Positions 1 to 6,446 of a DNA stretch of 7,767 nt are shown piece after piece. A program made the position numbers and the translations under genes. Position 1 is the stretch's first letter. Each line of letters opens with the position of its first letter. The DNA comes from Bacillota bacterium (GTDB lineage: Bacteria; Bacillota; Clostridia; Christensenellales; Borkfalkiaceae): contig QAKO01000102.1 in assembly GCA_003343765.1 (NCBI GenBank), forward strand, positions 1-7,767. The letters run 5' to 3'. The notes below the pieces were generated by a model. The model saw nothing but the letters and a program-made list of their open reading frames with translations. It was not told where the DNA came from and searched no databases.

Positions 1-672
1 CTTGCTGCGCCGCTCATTGAAAATTTCAGTCTGACGTTAAAGCCTGGCAGCCGCGTGGCGTTTGTGGGGCCGTCGGGGTGCGGAAAATCCACGCTGTCCA
101 AACTGATTTCGGGTCTGTATAAGCCCTGGAGCGGTGAAATTTTGTTTGACGGAAAGCCGATCTCCGCCATTGACCGAAGCGTATTTACGGGTTCTTTGGC
201 GGTCGTTGACCAGGATATCATTCTGTTTGAAGATACCATTGCCAACAATATCAAAATGTGGGATTCGTCCATTGAAGATTTCGAGATGATCATGGCGGCT
301 CGCGACGCAAAACTGCACGAGGACATCATGCAGCGCGAGGGCGGTTACCAATATAAAATCACGGAAGGCGGCAAAGATTTTTCGGGCGGACAGCGTCAGC
401 GCATGGAGATCGCACGCGTTCTGGCGCAGGATCCGACCATCATTATTATGGACGAAGCGACGAGTGCTTTGGACGCAAAAACGGAATACGAGGTCGTAAA
501 TTCGATCAAAGATCGTGGAATTACCTGTATAGTTGTGGCGCACAGGCTGTCTACCGTGCGGGACTGCGACGAGATTATCGTGATGGACAACGGGAAAGTG
601 GTGGAACGCGGAACGCACGAGCAGCTCTATGCATTGGGCGGCGCGTACACGAAACTTGTATCCAACGATTAA
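1..672 (+). CDS. ABC exporter, C-terminal ATPase domain (5' end outside window); probable peptidase-containing RiPP/bacteriocin transporter
   Basis: The frame is open from base 1, so this is the 3' end of a longer gene; 223 residues are visible and form one ABC nucleotide-binding domain. Seen: Walker [10 protein letters not shown] (nt 67-93), Q-loop Gln (nt 211-213), signature FSGGQ (nt 379-393), Walker B IIIMDE with the catalytic Glu (nt 439-456) and the switch His of AHRLS (nt 541-543). All ATPase residues are intact. Established knowledge: in Nif11/NHLP-leader clusters two ABC genes usually lie side by side, one carrying an N-terminal C39 cysteine protease that cleaves after Gly-Gly (NHLM peptidase/ATP-binding family) and one with an unrelated N-terminal domain. 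The next gene is the second type, so this one is inferred to be the peptidase-bearing partner; its peptidase and membrane parts lie upstream and cannot be checked. The stop codon overlaps the ribosome-binding site of the next gene, so the two are co-translated. Confidence 0.88.
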   Translation, partial: LAAPLIENFSLTLKPGSRVAFVGPSGCGKSTLSKLISGLYKPWSGEILFDGKPISAIDRSVFTGSLAVVDQDIILFEDTIANNIKMWDSSIEDFEMIMAARDAKLHEDIMQREGGYQYKITEGGKDFSGGQRQRMEIARVLAQDPTIIIMDEATSALDAKTEYEVVNSIKDRGITCIVVAHRLSTVRDCDEIIVMDNGKVVERGTHEQLYALGGAYTKLVSND

Positions 673-676
673 GGAG
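671..676 (+). promoter_or_regulatory. Ribosome-binding site of the second ABC gene
   Basis: AAGGAG overlaps the TAA stop of the preceding ABC gene and lies 5 nt before the ATG at 682. It fixes the start of the second exporter gene and implies translational coupling of the two subunits. Confidence 0.75.
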
Positions 677-681
677 AGCGT

Positions 682-2892
682 ATGGGTTGGTTTGACGAAC
701 AGATAAAACAGAGAAAACAGAACGACGACGAACTGTTTGCCGAAGCCTTTGCGGGCATAGCGGGAGCCGTGACAGGGGCAAAGATCTCGGCACTTAAGAG
801 TGATGCCCAAAGGACGAAAAACGCCGTTGACGAAATTTTACGTTATTACCGCATCAGACCTTGCGAGGTACCCGATTCGGTAAAGGATATCAACGAGCGG
901 TTAGAATACCTTTTGCGCCCGCACGGGGTCATGCGCCGCACGGTCAGGCTGGAAAAGGGTTGGTACAAAGAGGCGGTCGGTGCGATGCTTGCAATAAAAA
1001 ATTCAGACGGCTCCGCAGTGGCGCTGATCCCGTCAGGCTTTGCAGGCTATACTTATTTTGACGAAGAAAAGGGCAAACGTGTGCGCGTGAGCAGAAAAAC
1101 GGAAGGCTTGTTTGAGGAAAAAGCGGTCGCCTTTTACGCTTCTTTTCCGCTGCGGAAGATCGGCATGAAAGATTTGGCCGTACATATCGTCAAGTCCCTG
1201 TCGGTCGCCGACTTTGTGCTGGTCGCTTTGGCAACACTGGCGGTTACTTTGGTGGGAATGCTTACTCCGAAACTGACCAATTTGCTGTTTTCCGATGTTT
1301 TGGCGAGCGGGAGTTTGCAGATTTTGCTGGCGATTGCCGTGTTTATGATATGCGTGTCTATCAGTGCGCTGTTGATCGGCGGCGTGAAAGCTCTTCTGAT
1401 GGCGCGCATCAACACCAAGATGAGCCTGTCTGTACAGGCGGCGACGATGATGCGTATTCTGTCCCTTCCCGCCGATTTTTTCAAAGAATACAGCGCGGGC
1501 GATCTCGCGTCGCGCGCGGGCAGTGTACAATCGCTTTGCAATATGCTCATTTCCGCCGTGCTTTCCACGGGACTCACGTCGGTGTTTTCGCTGGTATACA
1601 TCGGGCAGATCTTTGTTTATGCACCTGCTCTGGTGGTACCCGCGCTTTTGGTGATCGCGGCGACAATAGTTGTTTCCGTTATCACGACGTTTGTGCAATT
1701 GCGGGTGAGCAGGCGGCAGATGAAACTCTCCGCCGAGGAAAGCGGCTTGACCTATGCCCTCATTTCCGGCGTACAGAAGATAAAACTTGCCGGTGCGGAA
1801 AAGCGTGCTTTCGCAAAATGGGGAAATCTGTTTGCCGCGTCGGCGCGCCGTCAATACAATCCGCCCGCCTTTTTGAAACTCAACGCCGTCATTACTGCCG
1901 CCATTTCGTTGGCGGGAACGATTGCGATGTACTATTTTGCGGTGATAAGCGGCATTACCGTTGCCGATTATTACGCATTCAACACGGCTTACGGCATGGT
2001 TTCGGGCGCGTTTATGTCCCTGGCAAGTATTGCGCTTACGGTCGCAAATATCAAACCCGTGCTTGAAATGATCAAGCCCATTCTGGATGCGCGCCCGGAA
2101 ATTTCGGAGGGCAAGCGCGTGATCGAGCGCCTTTCGGGCGGCATCGAACTCAACAATGTTAGTTTCCGTTACAATGAAAATATGCCTCTCATCGTGGATA
2201 ATCTCTCCTTAAAGATCCGCCCGGGACAGTATGTCGCGCTTGTAGGGGCGACCGGTTGCGGAAAATCCACGCTCATGCGCCTGATGCTCGGGTTCGAAAC
2301 GCCGCAAAAAGGAGCGGTGTATTTCGACGGCAAAGACCTCTCGAGTATTGATCTCAAGTCTTTGCGCCGCAAAATCGGGGTCGTTATGCAGAACGGAAAA
2401 TTGTTTTCGGGCGACGTCTTTTCCAATATTACCATTTCTGCACCGTGGCTGACGTTGAACGATGCGTGGGAGGCGGCCGAACTTGCGGGCATTGCCGAAG
2501 ATATACGAAGGATGCCGATGGGTATGCATACCATTATTTCCGAAGGTTCGGGGGGCGTTTCGGGCGGTCAACGCCAACGCCTGATGATCGCCCGCGCGAT
2601 CGCGCCGAAACCCAAGGTTCTGATGTTCGACGAGGCGACGAGCGCACTGGATAACCTTACGCAAAAAAAGGTTTCGGAAAGCCTTGATAAATTAAAGTGT
2701 ACGCGCATTGTGATCGCACACAGGCTTTCGACTATCCGCAGCTGCGATCGTATCATTTATCTGGAAGGCGGGAAGATCGTCGAAGACGGCAACTACGAAG
2801 AACTGATTGCAAAGAACGGAAAATTTGCCGAACTTGTAGCCCGTCAACGGTTGGATGATGAAGATTATATCGGGAAAACAACACTTTTTTAA
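682..2892 (+). CDS. ABC exporter permease/ATPase, NHLM bacteriocin-system type without peptidase domain
   Basis: A complete 736-residue half-transporter, probably in the cytoplasmic membrane, that pairs with the preceding ABC protein to export the modified peptides. Residues 1 to about 165 are a soluble domain rich in charged residues with no C39 peptidase Cys/His motif. Six hydrophobic segments follow at roughly 174-203, 212-238, 285-310, 313-338, 400-421 and 438-458. The ATPase domain covers about 487-725: Walker A GATGCGKST (522-530), Q-loop Gln570, signature VSGGQ (626-630), Walker B VLMFDE (646-651) and switch His680. Length and layout fit the NHLM-system ATP-binding exporter family (TIGR03797-like), which is longer than ordinary exporters because of its N-terminal domain. 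The start is set by AAGGAG 5 nt upstream. All motifs are intact in both ABC proteins, so the pair may have two active ATP sites. The role of the N-terminal domain is not established; peptide recognition is a guess. Confidence 0.9.
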   Translation: MGWFDEQIKQRKQNDDELFAEAFAGIAGAVTGAKISALKSDAQRTKNAVDEILRYYRIRPCEVPDSVKDINERLEYLLRPHGVMRRTVRLEKGWYKEAVGAMLAIKNSDGSAVALIPSGFAGYTYFDEEKGKRVRVSRKTEGLFEEKAVAFYASFPLRKIGMKDLAVHIVKSLSVADFVLVALATLAVTLVGMLTPKLTNLLFSDVLASGSLQILLAIAVFMICVSISALLIGGVKALLMARINTKMSLSVQAATMMRILSLPADFFKEYSAGDLASRAGSVQSLCNMLISAVLSTGLTSVFSLVYIGQIFVYAPALVVPALLVIAATIVVSVITTFVQLRVSRRQMKLSAEESGLTYALISGVQKIKLAGAEKRAFAKWGNLFAASARRQYNPPAFLKLNAVITAAISLAGTIAMYYFAVISGITVADYYAFNTAYGMVSGAFMSLASIALTVANIKPVLEMIKPILDARPEISEGKRVIERLSGGIELNNVSFRYNENMPLIVDNLSLKIRPGQYVALVGATGCGKSTLMRLMLGFETPQKGAVYFDGKDLSSIDLKSLRRKIGVVMQNGKLFSGDVFSNITISAPWLTLNDAWEAAELAGIAEDIRRMPMGMHTIISEGSGGVSGGQRQRLMIARAIAPKPKVLMFDEATSALDNLTQKKVSESLDKLKCTRIVIAHRLSTIRSCDRIIYLEGGKIVEDGNYEELIAKNGKFAELVARQRLDDEDYIGKTTLF

Positions 2893-3023
2893 AAAATTTT
2901 TCAAAAATACTGTCCCTCGCCGATTTTCGTGCGTATCAATAGGCAGAAGAAAATTTTCATGACGCTATGCATTCTGCACGGTGAAATCGTGAGATGAATC
3001 ATGCAAATATCAATTAAAAAAGC

Positions 3024-3029
3024 AGGAGG
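3024..3029 (+). promoter_or_regulatory. Strong ribosome-binding site of precursor 1
   Basis: A perfect AGGAGG lies 8 nt before the ATG at 3038. It is the strongest ribosome-binding site of the four precursor genes, consistent with high output of the first peptide. The 145-nt gap upstream (2893-3037) is AT-rich in parts but shows no convincing terminator or promoter. Confidence 0.7.
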
Positions 3030-3037
3030 AACTGAAA

Positions 3038-3469
3038 ATGGAACTGAGCAAAGAACTTTTGGAAAAGGCAAAGGCGGCAAAGAGCGCGGAAGAGCTTTTA
3101 ACGCTTGCCAAAGAAAACGGTGTGGAACTTACAAGCGAAGAGTCGGAAGCGTACTTCGCACAGCTGAACAAAAGCGGCGAGCTTTCCGACGAGGAACTTG
3201 ACAACGTAGCGGGCGGCGGCTGTCAGGCCCATGGTCTTGCTCAAGTCAGCAACGACCTAAAAGTGGGGGATGTATTCAAGTATTACAGACCGGAAATCGG
3301 GTTCGGTTGTTATTTCCAATGCTATAAATGCAAGAATGAAACGTTTCGCGTGGCGTCAATAGGGGATACCTTTCAGCACATGGTCGATGGCGTATGCACG
3401 AAGTGCGGAGCACACAGATCTTTTCATAATTATACCGAGCAGGATGTATATCATAAAATTTTGAAGTAA
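3038..3469 (+). CDS. Nif11-type leader RiPP precursor 1 (divergent Cys-rich core)
   Basis: A 143-residue precursor. Residues 1-61 are a Nif11-like leader (ELLEKAKAAKSAEELL... then LSDEELDNVAGGG), helical, acidic and ending in a glycine motif that C39 exporters cut after. The core is about residues 62-143 (82 residues), with Cys at 62, 91, 95, 98, 120 and 123. Cys95/98 and Cys120/123 form two CxxC pairs 21 residues apart, an arrangement like a zinc ribbon. Unlike the other three precursors the core does not start with CHxKDGRL and lacks the CKYxxxExGLxLCN tail, so it is a separate core type behind the same leader. The leader recruits the maturase and exporter in known Nif11 systems; Cys is the likely site of modification by the downstream radical SAM enzyme (inference). 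Exact cleavage within GGG is uncertain. Confidence 0.9.
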   Translation: MELSKELLEKAKAAKSAEELLTLAKENGVELTSEESEAYFAQLNKSGELSDEELDNVAGGGCQAHGLAQVSNDLKVGDVFKYYRPEIGFGCYFQCYKCKNETFRVASIGDTFQHMVDGVCTKCGAHRSFHNYTEQDVYHKILK

Positions 3470-3486
3470 GACGTTTGCAGGAAGCG

Positions 3487-3501
3487 GGAAAGGTTTAAAA
3501 T
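3487..3501 (+). repeat. Copy 1 of a recurring inter-precursor element (GGAAAGG-TTTAAAAT)
   Basis: GGAAAGGTTTAAAAT lies 17 nt after the stop of precursor 1. A close copy with a 2-nt insertion (GGAAAGGTGTTTAAAAT) is at 3954-3970 after precursor 2, and a looser copy (GGAACGATATAAAAT, 12 of 15 matching by eye) is at 4328-4342 after precursor 3. It may simply be carried along by duplication, or may mark an AT-rich promoter or RNA-processing site; the sequence alone does not decide. Confidence 0.45.
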
Positions 3502-3532
3502 CTCTGATCGTTTCAGTATGGAAATAAAAACA

Positions 3533-3539
3533 AGAAGGA
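3533..3539 (+). promoter_or_regulatory. Ribosome-binding site deciding the start of precursor 2
   Basis: AGAAGGA ends 8 nt before the ATG at 3548. An in-frame ATG at 3518 would add ten basic residues not present in the other precursors and has no comparable site before it, so 3548 is preferred. Confidence 0.7.
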
Positions 3540-3547
3540 ATAAAAAA

Positions 3548-3949
3548 ATGGAGTTTAATACCGAGCTTTTAGAAAAAGCAAAAGAAGCAAAGAGTACAGA
3601 AGAGCTTTTAACGCTTGCCAAAGAAAACGGCGTGGAGCTGACAAAAGAAGAGGCGGACGCGTATTTTGCACAGCTGAATAAAAGCGGCGAGCTTTCCGAC
3701 GAAGAGCTTGACAATGTGTCCGGTGGCGGTTGTCACGCCAAAGACGGCAGATTGATCGTCACGTCCGCATACAGCTGTGAAGATTTTACTTGCAAACTTT
3801 GCGGATCACACAGGCGGGACTACCATACGCATGTTACCAATCTGGAAAGCCGAACTGCTACGATTGTACAGCCTACCTGTAATTTTTGCAAGTATCTGAC
3901 GATAGAGCGAGGGCTGTATCTGTGTAACCATGTCGATCATAAAAAGTGA
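3548..3949 (+). CDS. Nif11-type leader RiPP precursor 2 (CHxKDGRL core)
   Basis: A 133-residue precursor when started at 3548. The leader (1-61) is nearly identical to that of precursor 1 and ends NVSGGG. The core, about residues 62-133 (72 residues), opens CHAKDGRLIV and has Cys at 62, 77, 82, 85, 111, 114 and 126: a CxxC pair followed by G (82/85), a second pair 25 residues later (111/114), and a final LCN Cys. Its C-terminal pattern CNFCKYLTIERGLYLCNH matches precursors 3 and 4. It is the longest of the three related cores and is rich in His in the middle (DYHTH). Substrate role inferred from leader, glycine motif and the neighbouring maturase and exporters. An upstream ATG at 3518 is possible but disfavoured. 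Confidence 0.9.
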   Translation: MEFNTELLEKAKEAKSTEELLTLAKENGVELTKEEADAYFAQLNKSGELSDEELDNVSGGGCHAKDGRLIVTSAYSCEDFTCKLCGSHRRDYHTHVTNLESRTATIVQPTCNFCKYLTIERGLYLCNHVDHKK

Positions 3950-3953
3950 GATC

Positions 3954-3970
3954 GGAAAGGTGTTTAAAAT
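3954..3970 (+). repeat. Copy 2 of the inter-precursor element
   Basis: GGAAAGGTGTTTAAAAT starts 4 nt after the stop of precursor 2 and ends 18 nt before the ATG of precursor 3. It matches the element at 3487-3501 except for two inserted bases. Confidence 0.45.
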
Positions 3971-3988
3971 AAGATAAGGAGAAAAAAG

Positions 3989-4321
3989 ATGAACAATGAA
4001 TTGTTTGAAAAGGCAAAAGGGGCAAAGAGTGCAGAAGAACTTATGTCGATAGCCAAAGAAAACGGCGTGGAGCTGACAAAAGAAGAGACGGAAGCCTATT
4101 TTGCGCAGCTGAACAAGAGCGGCGAACTTTCCGACGAAGAGCTTGACAACGTGGCTGGCGGCGGCTGCCACAATAAGGACGGCAGACTGATCGTTTCCGA
4201 GTTCTATTCATGTGAACATGCTGCTTTTACGAGGATTACAAATCAATCTTGTGTTACTTGTAAATATTCGTCTTATGAAAAGGGTTTGCGGCTTTGCAAT
4301 CATCCCGCTAACAGAAAGTAG
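3989..4321 (+). CDS. Nif11-type leader RiPP precursor 3 (shortened core)
   Basis: A 110-residue precursor with AAGGAG at 3976-3981, 7 nt before the ATG. The leader (1-59) ends NVAGGG. The core is only about 51 residues (60-110) with Cys at 60, 75, 88, 91 and 103. It opens CHNKDGRLIV exactly like precursor 4 and ends CVTCKYSSYEKGLRLCNH, but lacks the middle block containing FTCKxCG that carries the first CxxC pair in precursors 2 and 4. It therefore looks like an internal deletion variant that stayed in frame, which suggests it is still a functional gene rather than a remnant. Having one CxxC pair only, it could not form a classical four-Cys zinc ribbon by itself. Confidence 0.88.
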   Translation: MNNELFEKAKGAKSAEELMSIAKENGVELTKEETEAYFAQLNKSGELSDEELDNVAGGGCHNKDGRLIVSEFYSCEHAAFTRITNQSCVTCKYSSYEKGLRLCNHPANRK

Positions 4322-4327
4322 AATACT

Positions 4328-4342
4328 GGAACGATATAAAAT
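4328..4342 (+). repeat. Copy 3 (diverged) of the inter-precursor element
   Basis: GGAACGATATAAAAT begins 6 nt after the stop of precursor 3. It contains TATAAA, resembling a -10 box, but no convincing -35 box is seen at the proper distance. Confidence 0.3.
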
Positions 4343-4366
4343 ATTTTTAAGGGAGAGAAGAAAGAC

Positions 4367-4747
4367 ATGGATCAGAAGGAACTTTTAGAACAGGCAAAAG
4401 AAGCAAAGAGTGCAGAAGAACTTATGTCGCTTGCCAAAGAAAACGGCATGGAGCTGACAAAAGAAGAGGCGGAAGCCTATTTTGCGCAGCTGAACAAGAG
4501 CGGCGAGCTTTCCGACGAGGAGCTTGACAATGTGGCGGGAGGCGGCTGTCATAATAAGGACGGCAGACTGGTTGTGACCGTATGGTACAACTGTAGCGAT
4601 TTTACGTGTAAAAAGTGTGGTCGAAAAAATACAGGCGATCATTTTCATATCATCGACGGATATCGTACGAATTACATGCAACAGTGCCAATTCTGCAAAT
4701 ATATATCCTATGAAGGCGGGTTGTGGCTTTGCAACAAACCGAACTGA
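4367..4747 (+). CDS. Nif11-type leader RiPP precursor 4 (CHxKDGRL core)
   Basis: A 126-residue precursor preceded by AAGGGAG at 4349-4355. The leader (1-60) ends NVAGGG. The core is about residues 61-126 (66 residues), opens CHNKDGRLVV and has Cys at 61, 76, 81, 84, 107, 110 and 122. The first pair CKKCG (81/84) and second pair CQFC (107/110) are 22 residues apart, and the tail CKYISYEGGLWLCN is shared with precursors 2 and 3. Of the four it lies closest to the maturase gene, with a 101-nt gap to the next start. Function as peptide substrate is inferred from the family; the mature activity (antimicrobial, signalling or metal binding) cannot be told from sequence. Confidence 0.9.
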   Translation: MDQKELLEQAKEAKSAEELMSLAKENGMELTKEEAEAYFAQLNKSGELSDEELDNVAGGGCHNKDGRLVVTVWYNCSDFTCKKCGRKNTGDHFHIIDGYRTNYMQQCQFCKYISYEGGLWLCNKPN

Positions 4748-4838
4748 ATAAAAGATCAAAAGGCCCGTGTTCATCGGGATACTATAAACGCGGACAGACT
4801 CATACATCAGACAGGGAGTTAAAGTTGGTTTAAGAGTT

Positions 4839-4842
4839 GAGG
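4839..4842 (+). promoter_or_regulatory. Ribosome-binding site deciding the maturase start
   Basis: GAGG lies 6 nt before the ATG at 4849. The alternative TTG at 4837 overlaps this site and would have no ribosome-binding site of its own, so the ATG is chosen. Confidence 0.65.
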
Positions 4843-4848
4843 TATTTT

Positions 4849-6240
4849 ATGAAATACATACTGAATCCGAACATTGCATTGCGCAGCTGGAGGCTGGTGC
4901 CGTACGCGTATTATATAAAGCACAGGCGCGATGCGATCGGGCTTTCGCGCGAACAATTCGAACTTTTAAGCCGTTGTGACGGCGTGCAGGATGTGGAAGA
5001 GAGCGAACTTCTGCACGGATTGATCGGATCGGGCATGGTGCGCCCGTGTGCAGGCGGAGAGAAGTTGACTGACTGGCAGAAGCCGAAATTCTGCGATAAC
5101 CGTTATTTTCCGTCTATGAGCTGGATGATCACAGGCAAGTGCAACTACAATTGTCTGCATTGCTTCAACGCGGCGGACAACGCTCCTCTGATGAGTGAAT
5201 TTACGCTCGAAGAGGCTGAAAAGCTTATCGGAGAAGCGGAAAAGTGCGGCATCAACGCAGTCACGATCACGGGCGGCGAACCAATGCTTCACAAGAATTT
5301 TTTCGACATTATTGAAAGTCTGTATGCGCACGGTATGTATGTTCGCGAACTCAATACCAACGGTTTTTTTATCGATGACGATGCGCTTGTAAGGCTGAAA
5401 GAAATCGACGGCGGCATCCGCGTTAAAATTTCTTTTGACGGCATCGGACATCATGACTGGCTTCGCAACCGCAAGGGAGCGGAGGAGAATGCTCTGCGAG
5501 CCATTCGCCTTTGCGGAGAATACGGCTTCTTTACGCAGGTGCAGACGAATGTCCATCGCAAGAATCTCGATACGCTTTTGCAGACTGCGGAGAAAATGGA
5601 CGAAATGGGCGTAGAGCATATGCGCATCATTCGTACGACGGAAGCGCCGCGCTGGCTGCAAAATGCGGACGGAGCAACGCTCGGCATTGGTGAATATTAT
5701 GATACGATGTTCGATTTTTTACATACGTATATACAAAAACCGCGCAAAATGAGCATTGATGTATGGCAGGTCGCGCAAGTATATCCGCAGAGCAAAAGTT
5801 ATCGTGCCCGCCCCGTGGAATGTGCAAAGGGAGAGTACAGGGACAGTATTCCCGTCTGCCGCGGCAATCGTGGTATGGTGTCTGTCGATGCAGACGGGAA
5901 TATCGTGCCGTGCCATCAGCTTTCGGGATACTACGCAAATCATGGCCTCTATATCGGGAACGTGAAAAGAGAAGGCTTGCAGCCGCTCTTGCAGGCGGGA
6001 AAATATATCGATGAGGTGTGTGCCACGCTCGGGCAGTTAAAGGCTTCCAACGAAAAATGCGCTGCGTGTAAATTTTTCCGATATTGCGCAGGGGGATGCC
6101 GTGCTATTTCACTTGCGTTTACGCACGATAAATTTGGTGTGGATCCTTCCAAATGTGAGTTTTTCAAAAAAGATTATTACGAAAAGCTGGTCGCAACGAT
6201 GGGCGATTGGAGAAATCTTGCGCCGGTTACTTTCGATTAA
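4849..6240 (+). CDS. Radical SAM/SPASM peptide maturase
   Basis: A 463-residue enzyme when started at ATG 4849. Residues 1 to about 85 form a small N-terminal domain that could be a leader-binding winged helix (RRE/PqqD-like; inference). The radical SAM core at about 88-270 has the CxxxCxxC cluster motif KCNYNCLHC (Cys98, 102, 105), which binds the 4Fe-4S cluster that cleaves S-adenosylmethionine, and the SAM-contacting GGEP (142-145). The C-terminal SPASM domain shows Cys325, 337, 355 and the typical CxxCx5CxxxC run (404, 407, 413, 417) plus a late Cys436, enough to bind auxiliary clusters. Such enzymes make thioether or carbon-carbon cross-links in RiPP cores; with these Cys-rich substrates thioether (sactipeptide/ranthipeptide-like) links are the leading guess. 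It lies just after the precursors and 8 nt before the next gene, with the same operon direction. The precise reaction is not provable here. Confidence 0.93.
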   Translation: MKYILNPNIALRSWRLVPYAYYIKHRRDAIGLSREQFELLSRCDGVQDVEESELLHGLIGSGMVRPCAGGEKLTDWQKPKFCDNRYFPSMSWMITGKCNYNCLHCFNAADNAPLMSEFTLEEAEKLIGEAEKCGINAVTITGGEPMLHKNFFDIIESLYAHGMYVRELNTNGFFIDDDALVRLKEIDGGIRVKISFDGIGHHDWLRNRKGAEENALRAIRLCGEYGFFTQVQTNVHRKNLDTLLQTAEKMDEMGVEHMRIIRTTEAPRWLQNADGATLGIGEYYDTMFDFLHTYIQKPRKMSIDVWQVAQVYPQSKSYRARPVECAKGEYRDSIPVCRGNRGMVSVDADGNIVPCHQLSGYYANHGLYIGNVKREGLQPLLQAGKYIDEVCATLGQLKASNEKCAACKFFRYCAGGCRAISLAFTHDKFGVDPSKCEFFKKDYYEKLVATMGDWRNLAPVTFD

Positions 6241-6248
6241 GGGAAGAC

Positions 6249-6446
6249 ATGAAAGATATATTGCGGGAATTGTTCGATTATCAGCGTTTTGAAGGAAACA
6301 GGCGACTTGTGGCGCTCATAGAGAGGGCCGCATTTTCGCATGGCGAATCGCTTTCCGACGAAGATCTCGAATATGTAAACGCGGCCGGGGATATCGACGC
6401 GACGCGTATCGGCAAGGAAGAGAAAGGGCGCGATGGAAACGAGTGA
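6249..6446 (+). CDS. Small operon protein of unknown function with a leader-like tail
   Basis: A 65-residue protein starting 8 nt after the maturase stop, with GGGAAG at 6241-6246 as ribosome-binding site. An earlier in-frame TTG at 6207 would lie inside the maturase gene and is disfavoured. I do not recognise a named family. Residues 1-30 look helical and charged (MKDILRELFDYQRFEGNRRL...). Residues 34-47, ESLSDEDLEYVNAAG, resemble the end of the precursor leaders, ELSDEELDNVAGG, but the Gly-Gly is replaced by Ala-Ala-Gly and there is no Cys-rich core after it; the protein ends in a charged tail without Cys. Its last 14 nt overlap the sigma factor gene, so translation is coupled. It might be a leader mimic, a leader-binding adaptor or a regulator of the sigma factor; all are inference. 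Confidence 0.75.
   Translation: MKDILRELFDYQRFEGNRRLVALIERAAFSHGESLSDEDLEYVNAAGDIDATRIGKEEKGRDGNE

Larger units (their letters stand above)
3038..4546 (+). repeat. Tandem array of four near-identical leader-coding segments
   Basis: The leader-coding parts at 3038-3220, 3548-3730, 3989-4165 and 4367-4546 are close copies at DNA level, for example the shared stretch encoding YFAQLNKSGELSDEELDNV, whereas the following core-coding parts differ. The copies are separated by short gaps of 78, 39 and 45 nt. This points to gene duplication followed by core divergence. The segments are long and close enough to recombine with each other. Confidence 0.85.

Noticed and set aside
1033..1854. Long minus-strand frame inside the second ABC gene
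   Set aside because: Shadow of a well-supported coding region; composition is a low-quality mix of Arg, His and Gln with no recognisable domain.
2959..2997. Twelve-codon frame (MTLCILHGEIVR) between the second ABC gene and precursor 1
   Set aside because: No ribosome-binding site and too short; its chance likeness to MTLCIFV near 6962 is only five residues.
2893..3037. Promoter or terminator in the gap before precursor 1
   Set aside because: T/A runs directly after the ABC stop have no GC stem, and no pair of -35/-10 boxes with good spacing could be found. A CACG/CGTG hairpin of 4 bp is too weak.
3010..3714. Repeated minus-strand frames rich in Ser (MSSSSSESSPLLFSCAKYAS...) opposite the precursor leaders
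   Set aside because: They are antisense reading of the repeated Glu/Lys/Ala-rich leader codons; they recur because the leader recurs, and have no ribosome-binding sites or family resemblance.
3038..4747. Precursors as ordinary zinc-ribbon regulatory proteins
   Set aside because: The Nif11-type leader with GGG, tandem arrangement and neighbouring maturase and exporters point to secreted peptides; precursor 3 lacks one CxxC pair.
4762..4796. Hairpin CCGTGTT/AACGCGG between precursor 4 and the maturase
   Set aside because: Only 7 bp with a wobble and a 15-nt loop, and no T-run; it may attenuate expression but I cannot support a terminator call.
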